The position numbers and the translations under genes were made by a program. The notes below the pieces were generated by a model. It was not told where the DNA came from and ran no database searches. It saw nothing but the letters and a program-made list of their open reading frames with translations. Source: Aldehydirespirator sp963662645 (GTDB lineage: Bacteria > Actinomycetota > Acidimicrobiia > Acidimicrobiales > Aldehydirespiratoraceae). From it: a DNA stretch of 64,000 bases. Location: assembly GCA_963662645.2 (NCBI GenBank), contig OY759762.1, forward strand, positions 1,860,001 through 1,924,000, in the 5' to 3' direction. Within the stretch, counting starts at the first letter, position 1. Every line of letters starts with the position of its first letter. Below are positions 8,348-16,506 of the stretch, piece by piece.

Positions 8348-8857
8348 TTGACCACGGCTGTCGTCGCCGCGATCTATGCCACGCTCGGCCTCGCCGGCCG
8401 CTTGGCCAGCATCCTGCGGGAAGCCGGGCTCTTATCCGCATCTTTTGCGCTCGGTATGGTGCTGATCGGAGTGGCCATCGTTGTCCAAGGGCTGCGGTCG
8501 CGACCCGGAAGTGCCGAGATCGCTGTTGCTCTTGGAGTCGCCACGGTCTATCTCATGGTGTTCGTTCGCATGGGCATTGCCGAAGAACGCACTCATCTGA
8601 TTGAGTACGGCATAGTCGCACTGCTCATCCATGCCGCCCTCACCGAGCGTGCGATGCACAATCCGCACGTGCCCGCGCCCGCCGTCCTCACTGTCGCAAT
8701 TGCGGGCTCCGTCGGCGTGCTCGACGAACTCATCCAGGCGCTGCTGCCGAATCGGGTCTTCGACCCGCGCGACATTCTCTTCAATGTCTTGGCGGCTGTA
8801 TTGGCGGTGGGCGCAATCAAGACGCTCCGGTGGGCAAGACAACGCTCCGGCAACTGA
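8348..8857 (+). CDS. VanZ-like membrane protein
   Basis: A 169-residue protein with about five hydrophobic segments. A conserved-looking stretch EERTHLIEYGIVALLIH, followed later by GVLDELIQALLPNRVFDPRDILFNVLA, is characteristic of the VanZ family (Glu/His-containing membrane motif, then DExxQ...R..D..D...N). The start is uncertain: TTG at 8348 is the first usable codon, but the in-frame sequence just upstream (SIRERRLWLL) also reads like a natural N-terminus, so the 5' end may have been lost in the rearranged region. The role is unknown; VanZ proteins are linked to glycopeptide tolerance and envelope functions. Confidence 0.65.
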   Translation: MTTAVVAAIYATLGLAGRLASILREAGLLSASFALGMVLIGVAIVVQGLRSRPGSAEIAVALGVATVYLMVFVRMGIAEERTHLIEYGIVALLIHAALTERAMHNPHVPAPAVLTVAIAGSVGVLDELIQALLPNRVFDPRDILFNVLAAVLAVGAIKTLRWARQRSGN

Positions 8858-8936
8858 GGCTCAGCAAGCAGTCTCGGCGCGTTCCAACCGCTCCGAGAGT
8901 GCCCAAGACCCCGCGACGTGGCTGCCACCGGATGCT

Positions 8937-9335
8937 GGGCATCACGACACCTACCAGGAGCATCCCTGGGGCACGACAGTGTGGCGGATGTCCTATGGAC
9001 GTCGCAGCGTCGTTGAAGGAGTATTTGGGCGGCTCAAGGCCAACAAGGGCCTGGGAGGAGAAGCATGCAAGGCGTTCGGTCTCACCGCCAACACGCTCGC
9101 TGCCCTCAACGCTGTTGTTGCCTACAACCGCAAGCGGACACGCGTCTCCAAACTAAGACGACGCCGCGCCAGGGCACTCGCTGCCGAGCACTCTGCCGAC
9201 AGCAGCGCTGCGAAGTCCTCCGCATCCGACACGCAGCCATCTGACAGCACTGCCGGGGGCGGCGAATCTCCGGCAAGCACCGAACCCGCGCTCCGAGCGA
9301 AACTGGCGAACTCAAACGGCCAAAGCGTGCGTAAT
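8937..9335 (+). pseudogene. C-terminal remnant of a DDE transposase
   Basis: The frame shows WGTTVWRMSYGRRSVVEGVF, then GRLKANKGLGGEACKAFGL and NAVVAYNRKRTR, typical of the last part of IS4/IS1182-like transposases, where the Glu of VEGVFG would be the last DDE residue. The catalytic Asp residues and N-terminal part are missing, and the frame continues without a stop through the neighbouring tRNA on the opposite strand. It is a relic. Confidence 0.65.
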
Positions 9336-9347
9336 ACCCCTGGCTGG

Positions 9348-9436
9348 CGGAGACGGTGGGATTCGAACCCACGAACGACTTGCATCGTTACTTCCTTAGC
9401 AGGGAAGCGCCTTCAACCGGACTCGGCCACGTCTCC
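9348..9436 (-). tRNA. tRNA-Ser (anticodon GCT)
   Basis: The minus strand folds as a class II tRNA: acceptor GGAGACG/CGTCTCC, anticodon loop CTGCTAA within CTTCC/GGAAG, long variable arm with AACGA/TCGTT stem, and T-loop TTCGAAT. It has 89 nt including the discriminator. CCA is not encoded. Confidence 0.95.
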
Positions 9437-9464
9437 GGAAGCCCTGAGCGTACCGGCGTGCCGG

Positions 9465-10772
9465 CTATGCGCAGTCCACGCAGGCCACGTCGTCGACGTC
9501 AGTGCCGCCCAAGAACGCGGTGAGCCAGTCGAGGAAGGCCACCCCCTCCACCTCCTGGGTGTAGACGAGGTCCCGCATCAGGATCGTGTGGTCGCTGCCG
9601 GGGGCCATGTAGCTCGCCTGGTTCACTCCGGCCTCCTCGATGAGGGCCTCGTTCTGGTACATGAGCTGGTCGATGCTGCTGGCGTCGAACCCGGCCAGGG
9701 TGGCGAAGAACTCCTGGGTGCTGTCGAAGGCGTTGTCATAGCGGGCAAACCTCACGTGGGGCGCATGGGTGCCGGCGCGGATGAACAGCTCGGGCAGGCC
9801 ATTCTCGGCGATGGTGATCCCCTCGTTGACCGGCCAGTCGGGCACCGACCTCATCGTGCCCCACAGGCTGCCGATGTAAGTGTTGATGCCCGGGTCGCTC
9901 GGGTAGGCCCCCGAGGCGTCGGCCACCACCGCGACGCTGGCATCCGGGAACAGGTCGGCGGCCAGCCCGCCGTACAGCGCCGCCGAGGCCGAGCCCGCGC
10001 TCGATCCGGCCACCACCACCTCGGTCGCGCCGCCGAAGCGCTCAACCGCGGCGTTCAGCACGGTGTTGGCATTGACGAAGCCCTTGTGGTGCACGATCAG
10101 GCCGCCCCCGTAGTCGTTGGTCCGGTTGCCGACGTGCACATCGCCGGTGCAGTACAGCGCCACCACGAACGAGTGGTCCCTCACTGGGTTGAGCGGATTG
10201 CCGAAGTCGAAGATGCCGCGCCACTGGCTGGGATCGTCCCCGATCTGGGTGATGTCGGTGTTGGGGTCGTACGAGTTCGCGTCGCCGGTGAACGCGCAGT
10301 TGTCCCGGCCGAAGCACGCCCCGCCGCCCTGCAAGTAGAAGACCACCTTGGCGGGGTCGCCCTCGCGCACCCAGTAGTGGTAGTCGCTGCCGTCGGCGCA
10401 GATGCAGTCCTGCCCGCCGTTGAAGGCCATCCATTCCCCCGCGGTCGCCACCAGTTCGGGGCCGGACGGCTCGGAGACCGCGATCGTCTCGGCCGCGGTC
10501 GTGGTTGTCGGGATCGTGGTGGTTGTGGGCGCCGCGGTTGTCGTGGGCGCGGCGGTGGTGGTCGGGGACGTGGTTGTGGGCGCCGCAGTTGTGGTTGTGG
10601 GCGCCGCAGTCGTGGTCGGTGCCGCGGTTGTCGTGGGCGCGGCCGTGGTGGGCGCCGCGGTCGTTGCCGGAGCAGACGCGGGCGCGGCTGCCTCCTCGCC
10701 GTCGTCGGAGCCGCAGGCTGCGGCCACGAGGGTCGCGGCGGCCAGGGCGGCCAGCAAGCGGATGCGGATCAT
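9465..10772 (-). CDS. Pectinacetylesterase/Notum-family lipoprotein
   Basis: A 435-residue exported esterase-like protein. The N-terminus is a lipoprotein signal (MIRIRLLAALAAATL, lipobox ending VAAACG). A low-complexity linker of repeated Thr/Ala/Pro triplets covers roughly residues 40-110. The catalytic domain then shows VVFYLQGGGACFGRDNC, the nucleophile motif VVAGSSAGSASAAL, and a late SDHTILMRD carrying the expected catalytic His. Pectinacetylesterase relatives remove acetyl or acyl groups from polysaccharides or proteins; the substrate here is unknown. The ATG at 10772 follows GGAGGAGCC. The longer frame upstream runs into the tRNA gene and is rejected. Confidence 0.82.
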   Translation of the reverse strand: MIRIRLLAALAAATLVAAACGSDDGEEAAAPASAPATTAAPTTAAPTTTAAPTTTAAPTTTTAAPTTTSPTTTAAPTTTAAPTTTTIPTTTTAAETIAVSEPSGPELVATAGEWMAFNGGQDCICADGSDYHYWVREGDPAKVVFYLQGGGACFGRDNCAFTGDANSYDPNTDITQIGDDPSQWRGIFDFGNPLNPVRDHSFVVALYCTGDVHVGNRTNDYGGGLIVHHKGFVNANTVLNAAVERFGGATEVVVAGSSAGSASAALYGGLAADLFPDASVAVVADASGAYPSDPGINTYIGSLWGTMRSVPDWPVNEGITIAENGLPELFIRAGTHAPHVRFARYDNAFDSTQEFFATLAGFDASSIDQLMYQNEALIEEAGVNQASYMAPGSDHTILMRDLVYTQEVEGVAFLDWLTAFLGGTDVDDVACVDCA

Positions 10773-10837
10773 GGATGGCTCCTCCAAGTGATGGTTTCGG
10801 CAGGCTAGGCCCGGTCGGCCCGACCGGACGCCGCACG

Positions 10838-10924
10838 CGGAGGGAGGGGGATTCGAACCCCCGGGACCCGTGAAGGCCCAACGGTTTTCAAGACCGTCGC
10901 AATCGTCCGCTCTGCCATCCCTCC
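10838..10924 (-). tRNA. tRNA-Ser (anticodon TGA)
   Basis: The minus strand folds as a class II tRNA: acceptor GGAGGGA/TCCCTCC, anticodon loop CTTGAAA in an ACGGT/ACCGT stem, a long variable arm, and T-loop TTCGAAT. The length is 87 nt with discriminator; CCA is not encoded. Confidence 0.95.
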
Positions 10925-10983
10925 GCAGCCAAGGATAGGCGGACCGGAGTCCGGCCCCCTGCGGCCGAGACATCGCCGAAAGG

Positions 10984-11928
10984 TCAGCGAAGGATGCGGC
11001 CCCGCAGGTCGTCTATCCAGGCCGTCGCCTTGCGTACCTCGGCCTGGTTCATCACATGGTCGTCGTGGTCAGCGGCGGCCGACGGGTACGAGCCGAGGAA
11101 CTTCACCCGGCTGGTCTTCATGCTGAGGTTGCGCAGGGCGTCGGCCACCACCTCGTCGGCGATGTGGCCCTCGCAGTCGAGCAGGAAGCAGTACTGGCCC
11201 AGGCTGGCCTTGGTGGGGCGGCTCTGGAGGCTGGTGAGGTTGATGGCCCGGGCCGCGAACTCACCGAGGATGCCGATCAGCGAGCCGGGCACGTCGGAGC
11301 GCTGGTAGACGACCATGCTCGTCTTGTCGTGGCCGGTCGGCGCGGCGATGACGTCGGCGCTGACCAGCACGAAGCGGGTCTGGTTGTCGGCGTGGTCAGC
11401 GATGTCGGCGGCCAGCACCTCCAGCCCGTACACCTCCGCCGAGCGCAGCGGAGCGATGGCGGCTGTGGTGCGGCCGTCCGACTCGGCCAGGCTGCGAGCC
11501 GCGTCCGCGGTCGAGTTGGCCGCCTCGAACACCGCTTCGGGGAGATGGGTGGCCAGATACTCGCGGCACTGGGCGTGAGCCACCGGATAGGAGCGGACCC
11601 GCTCCACCGACTCCAGAGCCATGCCCGGAGGGCCCAGCAGGTTGAGGTTGACGTCGATTATCACCTCGCGCTGGATGAACAGGTCGGTATCGAAGGCCAG
11701 CGCGTCGAGGGTGGCGGTGACCGACCCCTCGATCATGTTCTCGATGGCCACCAGCCCCAAGTCGACCTCGCCGTCGCCGACCGCCCGCAGCACGTCGATG
11801 ATCGAGTTGATGGGCCGGTGCCTCATGGCGGCCAGATCAGGCTGCGAATAGATCGCCTGCTCGGTGAACGTCCCCGGAGGGCCCAGGTATCCGATGGTCG
11901 GAGTGCGCGACTCTTCGGACTGCTCCAT
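10984..11928 (-). CDS. pheA: Prephenate dehydratase
   Basis: Converts prephenate to phenylpyruvate in phenylalanine synthesis. The 314-residue protein starts IGYLGPPGTFTEQA, has AIENMIEGSVTATLDAL, the active-site TRF motif in DNQTRFVLVS, and a C-terminal ACT domain (KTSMVVYQRSDVPGSL, then LTSLQSRPTK with the ESRP-like phenylalanine-binding site). It is the monofunctional form without chorismate mutase. The start at 11928 (MEQSEE) was chosen because the longer upstream frame runs through an interspersed repeat and antisense to the next gene. It is divergent from the MBL-fold gene. Confidence 0.93.
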   Translation of the reverse strand: MEQSEESRTPTIGYLGPPGTFTEQAIYSQPDLAAMRHRPINSIIDVLRAVGDGEVDLGLVAIENMIEGSVTATLDALAFDTDLFIQREVIIDVNLNLLGPPGMALESVERVRSYPVAHAQCREYLATHLPEAVFEAANSTADAARSLAESDGRTTAAIAPLRSAEVYGLEVLAADIADHADNQTRFVLVSADVIAAPTGHDKTSMVVYQRSDVPGSLIGILGEFAARAINLTSLQSRPTKASLGQYCFLLDCEGHIADEVVADALRNLSMKTSRVKFLGSYPSAAADHDDHVMNQAEVRKATAWIDDLRGRILR

Positions 11929-11982
11929 CCACCGCAGGGTACGCCCCGCAACCGGGATCAGCGCCGCTGGGGTTGACTCGTT

Positions 11983-12045
11983 AGAGGCCGAGCCTGCGAG
12001 GCCGTGGCCCGAGCGGCCCGTGAGCGCAGCGAACAAGAGCGGGAG
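11983..12045 (+). repeat. Interspersed GC-rich repeat, single copy
   Basis: A copy of the 63-bp family with AGAGGCCGAGC at the left end and AACAAGAGCGGGAG at the right. It lies between the divergent pheA and MBL-fold genes, so unlike several other copies it is not at a gene's 3' end. Its translation gives the spurious N-terminus MARAARERSEQE of the longer MBL frame. Confidence 0.88.
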
Positions 12046-12105
12046 ACACCATGCTGGAGGGTGAGGCGTCTGCGCATGCTCAAACGGTCCGTAGGGTGGT
12101 GGGCC

Positions 12106-12819
12106 GTGGACGACCGGCTCTACTTCCGCCAGTTGCTGTCGGGGCGCGACTTCGCGGCAGGCGACGGGCTGGCCCGCCAGATGGTCAACTTCGTTTACGC
12201 CGTCGGCGACCGCCAGACCGGCCAGGCCGTGCTCGTCGACCCGGCCTACGACACCCACGGACTGCTCGACCTGCTGGAGGCCGACGGCATGACCTGCACC
12301 GGCGTACTGGCCACCCATTACCACCCCGACCATGTGGGCGGCCAGATGATGGGCATCAGCATCGAGGGTGTCAGCCGGCTGCTGGAGCGGGTGTCGGTGC
12401 CGATTCACGTCCAGGCCGCCGAGGCCGGCTACGTGAAGAAGGTGACCGGCGTGGACGACGACTGCCTGGTCAGCCACTACTCAGGCGACGTGGTGATGGT
12501 GGGAGCCATAGCCATCGAGCTCATCGCCACCCCGGGCCACACGCCCGGCAGCCAGTGTTTCCTGGTGGACGGCCGACTGGTGGCCGGCGACACGCTCTTC
12601 CTTGAAGGATGCGGGCGCATGGACCTGCCCGGCTCCGACCCGGCCCAGATGTACGAGAGCCTCACCACCCGGCTGGCCCGGGTGCCCGACGACGCGGTGC
12701 TGTATCCGGGCCACCGCTACTCGGTGGAGTCGTCGGCCACGATGGGCGCGACCCGCCAACGCAACTACGTGTTCCGGCCCACCAGCCGCGAGCAGTGGCT
12801 CGCCGCTTTCGCGGGCTGA
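12106..12819 (+). CDS. MBL-fold metallo-hydrolase (glyoxalase II/ETHE1-like)
   Basis: A 237-residue metallo-beta-lactamase-fold hydrolase. Metal ligands are visible in THYHPDHVGG (HxHxDH), GHTPGS and VAGDTLF, with the last His in LYPGHRYS. The segment EGCGRMDLPGSDPAQMYESL resembles persulfide dioxygenases and glyoxalase II enzymes, but the substrate cannot be fixed. The GTG at 12106 is preferred; an ATG at 12076 is possible. The frame open from 12004 begins in the interspersed repeat and is rejected. The stop codon lies inside the first unit of an 18-bp tandem repeat. Confidence 0.82.
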   Translation: MDDRLYFRQLLSGRDFAAGDGLARQMVNFVYAVGDRQTGQAVLVDPAYDTHGLLDLLEADGMTCTGVLATHYHPDHVGGQMMGISIEGVSRLLERVSVPIHVQAAEAGYVKKVTGVDDDCLVSHYSGDVVMVGAIAIELIATPGHTPGSQCFLVDGRLVAGDTLFLEGCGRMDLPGSDPAQMYESLTTRLARVPDDAVLYPGHRYSVESSATMGATRQRNYVFRPTSREQWLAAFAG

Positions 12820-12863
12820 ACGGCGACCGCGGGCTGAACGGCGACCGCGGGCTGAACGGCAAC
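12810..12863 (+). repeat. 18-bp tandem repeat, three units
   Basis: Three consecutive units CGCGGGCTGAACGGCGAC at 12810-12827, 12828-12845 and 12846-12863 (one mismatch in the last). The first unit encodes the last residues and TGA stop of the MBL-fold gene, so further copies add stops without changing the protein. The repeat ends seven bases before the tRNA-Leu gene. Confidence 0.92.
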
Positions 12864-12870
12864 AAGCTGG

Positions 12871-12955
<85 letters not shown>

Positions 12956-13103
12956 GTGGCCCCGACCCGCGGGCGGACCGGACCCGCGAGGCTAGCGGCC
13001 CGCCGGTCGAATCACCGCCTCGCCCACCGCCAGACTCGCTCCGGGCGCTCATCGGCCGGCGGCGGCGGCCATGGCCGCGATCGGGCGGCCACTAGCATCG
13101 CCG

Positions 13104-13206
13104 GAGAGGCCGAGCGAATAGGGAGCGACTAGTGAACGATCTAGCGAGGAGCGGAGCGAGGCCGTGGCCCGAGCGGCCCGTGAGCGAAGCGAACAAGAGC
13201 GGGAAT
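13104..13206 (+). repeat. Interspersed GC-rich repeat, long variant
   Basis: The long form: the left part GAGAGGCCGAGCG is followed by a spacer (AATAGGGAGCGACTAG...) and then the common right part from GAGGCCGTGGCC to AACAAGAGCGGGA. It suggests that short copies are deletion derivatives lacking the spacer. It ends about 50 bases before the phosphatase gene. Confidence 0.82.
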
Positions 13207-13254
13207 GACCCCGCTGCGACGCAACCGGCTCTCAGCTATTCGCGGACGCCCTAG

Positions 13255-14040
13255 GTGCGCTTCGACTACGGGGCCGCCACCCATGTGGGCCTGCATCGCG
13301 ACGAGAATCAGGATCGCTACCTCGCCCACAGCGCCATCTTCGCGGTAGCGGACGGACTCGGAAGCCACTGGGGAGGGGGCACCGCAGCGGGCATAGCCAT
13401 AGAGGTTCTCTCCCGCGTCGAGCGCGTCGAGTCCCTGGAGCAGCTCATCGCTCTCGTGGGCGCGGCCAACGGGACGATCCTCGAAGCCGCCAAGGACGAC
13501 CCGCGCCTGTTCGAGATGGCGACGACGCTCTGCGCGCTGGCCGGCATCGCAGGCACCGGGAGCCCGTCGCGGCTGGCCGCCTGCAACATCGGCGACTCCA
13601 GGCTGTATGCACTCGATCGGGACCGCTTGACCCAGGTGACCGTCGATCACACCATCTCGGAGAATCTGGTGCGCGACGGGATCATCTCCGCCGCCGACGC
13701 GGCCACCCACGTCGATCGCCACACCCTCACCCGAGCGGTCGGACTCGATCGCCGGGTGCACGTCGACGGGTGGGAGCTGGCCGCGATCGTAGGAACCCGC
13801 TTCCTGTTGTGCAGCGATGGGCTGACCAACGAGGTGTCGGAACTCGAGATCGCCGAGATCCTGCGGTCCGTCGAGGATCCGTCCGCCGCCGCCGGCCGCC
13901 TGGTGGAGCGAGCGGTGCGGCCCGGGCGCGGCCGCGACAACGCCACCACCGTCGTCGTCGACGTCGTGAGCGACCCCGGGTTCCAGCGGGACCGTCCGGA
14001 CCAGCTGGTGCTCGGGTTCCGGCCCGCCGTTCTGACCTGA
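13255..14040 (+). CDS. PP2C-family serine/threonine phosphatase
   Basis: A 261-residue soluble PPM/PP2C phosphatase, the probable antagonist of the adjacent PASTA kinase. Metal-binding and catalytic motifs appear in order: THVGLHRDENQDR, FAVADGLGSHWGGG (normally GMGGH), NIGDSRLYAL, LLCSDGLTNEV and GRDNATTVVV. No membrane segment is present, unlike mycobacterial PstP, which carries one. The start codon is GTG at 13255. The kinase begins 97 bases downstream on the same strand, the usual pairing of these genes. Confidence 0.88.
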   Translation: MRFDYGAATHVGLHRDENQDRYLAHSAIFAVADGLGSHWGGGTAAGIAIEVLSRVERVESLEQLIALVGAANGTILEAAKDDPRLFEMATTLCALAGIAGTGSPSRLAACNIGDSRLYALDRDRLTQVTVDHTISENLVRDGIISAADAATHVDRHTLTRAVGLDRRVHVDGWELAAIVGTRFLLCSDGLTNEVSELEIAEILRSVEDPSAAAGRLVERAVRPGRGRDNATTVVVDVVSDPGFQRDRPDQLVLGFRPAVLT

Positions 14041-14137
14041 TCGCGGCCCGGAGCCCCAGCGCGGTTGTCCCCGATCGCCGGAGCCGCGACACGCGGCCAC
14101 ATTTTCGGCTCAAGGGTGCCCGTTACAATGGCTGACG

Positions 14138-16297
14138 GTGTCAGATGAGGGCCTGACCGTGTTCAACGGCCGCTACGAGTTGCTCCGCCGCATCGCGCGC
14201 GGCGGGATGGCCGACGTGTACCTGGCCCGGGACGCGTCGCTCGACCGGCAGGTAGCGGTGAAAGTCCTGTTTCCAGAGTTCGCCAATGATCCGAGCTTCG
14301 TCGAGCGATTCCGCCGGGAGGCCAAGGCCGCGGCCAACCTGAACCACCCCAACATCGTCGGCATCTACGACTGGGGCCAGGAGCAGGGCACCTACTACAT
14401 CGTCATGGAGTACGTCGTGGGCCGCAACATGGCCGACGTGCTGCGTTCCACCGGGCGCCTCAGCCCCGACCGCGCCGCAGAGATCGCGTCGGATGTGGCT
14501 GAGGCTCTCAGCAACGCCCACAACGCCGGCCTTGTGCACCGCGACATCAAGCTCGGCAACATCATCGTGAGCGACGACGGCCAAGTGAAGGTGGCCGACT
14601 TCGGCATAGCCACCGCGCTGGCCCGAAGGACCGGCGACAACCTCACCCATATCGGGTCGGTCATGGGAACGGCGACCTACTTCTCGCCCGAGCAGGCCCA
14701 GGGAAAGGCTCTCGACGGCCGATCCGATCTGTACTCGCTGGGGGTCGTGCTGTACGAGATGATCGCGGGCAAGCCCCCCTTCAGCGCTGAGACCTCGACG
14801 GCGGTGGCCGTCAAGCACGTGCAGGAGCGCCCGCTGCCCCCGTCCCTGCTGGGCGTGAGCATCGTGGAGTCCCTTGAGGCCATCATCCTCAAGCTGCTGG
14901 CCAAGAACCCCGCCAACCGGTATCCCAAGGCCGAGGATCTTCGCGCCGACCTCCAGCGCTACCTGGCAGGTGCGCACAGCATCCCGGCCCGGGCAGGCCA
15001 GCCCCCCCAAGACCGGACCGCCGAGCGTCCCGCGACGGAGCCGCCTGCGCCGCCGGCCGCGACTCCGGACCGGCCCCGTGCCGGTGGCGAGGCGACCGCA
15101 CCGCCGCCCAGCGGCGGCCCCCCCGACGGCCCCAGCGCCCAGGTGCCGGCTGCGCCCGAGCCGGGGCCGGGCCAAGGCCCTCCCCAGCAGTACGTTCCAC
15201 CGGCCTACTACTACGAGGAGGTTCACCGCTCCGACGGCTGGAAGCGGGCCGTGCTCATGTTTCTCGGCTTGGCCGTCCTTGTCGTCGCCCTCGGTTTCCT
15301 GGCGGTGACCTTCTACCGGTCTCTGGGCCTGGACGACGAGAACGGGCCCGACACGCCGACCGCCCCCGACAGCGCCGCGCTGGTCGACGTGCCCGACGTG
15401 TTGGGGCTGGCCTACGGAGAGGCGGACGCCCGGCTGCGGTCGGTCGGCCTGGTGCCGGAACCCAGTTACCAGGTCAACACCGGGCAGCCCGAGAACACGG
15501 TGTTCGCCCAGAGCCCGCTGGCCGGCCAGCGGATCGAGGAGGGCGCGACGGTTGCGCTCACCGTGAGCCAGGGCGAGATCCCCAGAGTCCCGCCCGTGCG
15601 CGGCCGCAACCGTGTCGATGCCACCGAGATTCTCAGGAGCGCGGGTTACGAGGTCATCGTGATCGAGGGCACCAGCCAGGCCGAGGCGGGCATTGTGGTG
15701 GGCCAGGAGCCCTCCTCGAACAGCGAGCTCGCGCTGGGCGAGGCGGTGACCATCACCGTCTCCACAGGGCCGGGGCAGATCTTCGTGCCCGACGTGCGGG
15801 GCCAGACCTTGAGCCAGGCCTTCCAGACCCTGATCGGGCAGGGGTTCCGCGTCGGGGAGAGGCGCGAGCCCTCGGCCACGGTCGAAGAGGGCCAGATCAT
15901 CGACACCGACCCGCCTCACGGATTCCCGGTGTCGGCCGGGCTGGAGGTCTTCGTCATCATCTCGGACGGTCCTCCGCTGGTGGCCATCCCCGACGTCCAA
16001 GACTTGCTGTTCGACACCGGGAAGCTGGCTATCGAGCGGGCCGGGCTGGTCATCGGCATAGTCACGTTCGAGCCGGTGGAGCCGGGGTCGGCCGATGTGG
16101 GCCGGATCCTGGCCCAGACACCGCCCCCCAACCTGGAGGTGTCGGCCGGTACCCTCGTGGATGTCGTGGTGGGTGAGGCGTCAGAGACGAACGGCGATCA
16201 GCTCGAGCCCGAGCCCGAAGGCGGCGAGACCGGAGGCATCGACCAGTCCGGCACCGACCAGACCGAAGCGCCCGGCAACGACGGCGAAGCGGCTTAG
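14138..16297 (+). CDS. pknB: PASTA-domain serine/threonine protein kinase (PknB type)
   Basis: A 719-residue transmembrane kinase sensing cell-wall fragments. The cytoplasmic kinase domain covers residues 10-275, with the glycine loop IARGGMADVYLARD, ATP-binding Lys in VAVKVL, HRDIKLGNI near 133 and the DFG motif in VADFGIATA. A Pro-rich juxtamembrane linker follows, then one membrane helix at about 367-393 (WKRAVLMFLGLAVLVVALGF). Four extracellular PASTA repeats begin at VDVPDVLGL, IPRVPPVRG, IFVPDVRGQ and VAIPDVQDL. The C-terminus is acidic. The GTG at 14138 fits the kinase N-terminus. Its target may include cell-wall and division proteins, none of which are in the window. Confidence 0.95.
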   Translation: MSDEGLTVFNGRYELLRRIARGGMADVYLARDASLDRQVAVKVLFPEFANDPSFVERFRREAKAAANLNHPNIVGIYDWGQEQGTYYIVMEYVVGRNMADVLRSTGRLSPDRAAEIASDVAEALSNAHNAGLVHRDIKLGNIIVSDDGQVKVADFGIATALARRTGDNLTHIGSVMGTATYFSPEQAQGKALDGRSDLYSLGVVLYEMIAGKPPFSAETSTAVAVKHVQERPLPPSLLGVSIVESLEAIILKLLAKNPANRYPKAEDLRADLQRYLAGAHSIPARAGQPPQDRTAERPATEPPAPPAATPDRPRAGGEATAPPPSGGPPDGPSAQVPAAPEPGPGQGPPQQYVPPAYYYEEVHRSDGWKRAVLMFLGLAVLVVALGFLAVTFYRSLGLDDENGPDTPTAPDSAALVDVPDVLGLAYGEADARLRSVGLVPEPSYQVNTGQPENTVFAQSPLAGQRIEEGATVALTVSQGEIPRVPPVRGRNRVDATEILRSAGYEVIVIEGTSQAEAGIVVGQEPSSNSELALGEAVTITVSTGPGQIFVPDVRGQTLSQAFQTLIGQGFRVGERREPSATVEEGQIIDTDPPHGFPVSAGLEVFVIISDGPPLVAIPDVQDLLFDTGKLAIERAGLVIGIVTFEPVEPGSADVGRILAQTPPPNLEVSAGTLVDVVVGEASETNGDQLEPEPEGGETGGIDQSGTDQTEAPGNDGEAA

Positions 16298-16311
16298 GCC
16301 GGCCTCCCCGA

Positions 16312-16506
16312 TTCCCGCTCTCGTTCGCTGCGCTCACGGGCCGCTCGGGCCACGGCCTCGCTAGCTCGGCCTCTGGTTTCCGCTCTCGTTCGCTGCGCTC
16401 ACGGGCCGCTCGGGCCACGGCCCCGCTAGCTCGGCCTCTGGTTTCCGCTCTTGTTCGCTGCGCTCACGGGCCGCTCGGGCCACGGCCTCGCTAGCTCGGC
16501 CTCTGG
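16312..16506 (-). repeat. Interspersed GC-rich repeat, three tandem copies
   Basis: Three head-to-tail copies on the minus strand (about 16312-16375, 16377-16440 and 16443-16506), between convergent pknB and mttB. The copy nearest mttB contains that gene's TAG stop at 16491-16493, and the last codons of mttB (QRPS) are repeat sequence. Copies differ by single bases, such as CTC/CCC in the core. Confidence 0.9.

Noticed and set aside
8631..10808. 725-codon plus-strand frame across 8.6-10.8 kb
   Set aside because: It runs from within the VanZ gene through a transposase relic and across a tRNA, then antisense to the pectinacetylesterase gene; only the transposase segment has homology.
11929..12477. 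183-codon N-terminal extension of prephenate dehydratase
   Set aside because: It passes through the repeat and antisense to the MBL-fold gene; the enzyme's normal start is at 11928.
12810..12863. CRISPR-like array
   Set aside because: The three units are contiguous without unique spacers, so it is a simple tandem repeat. No other candidate array was seen.
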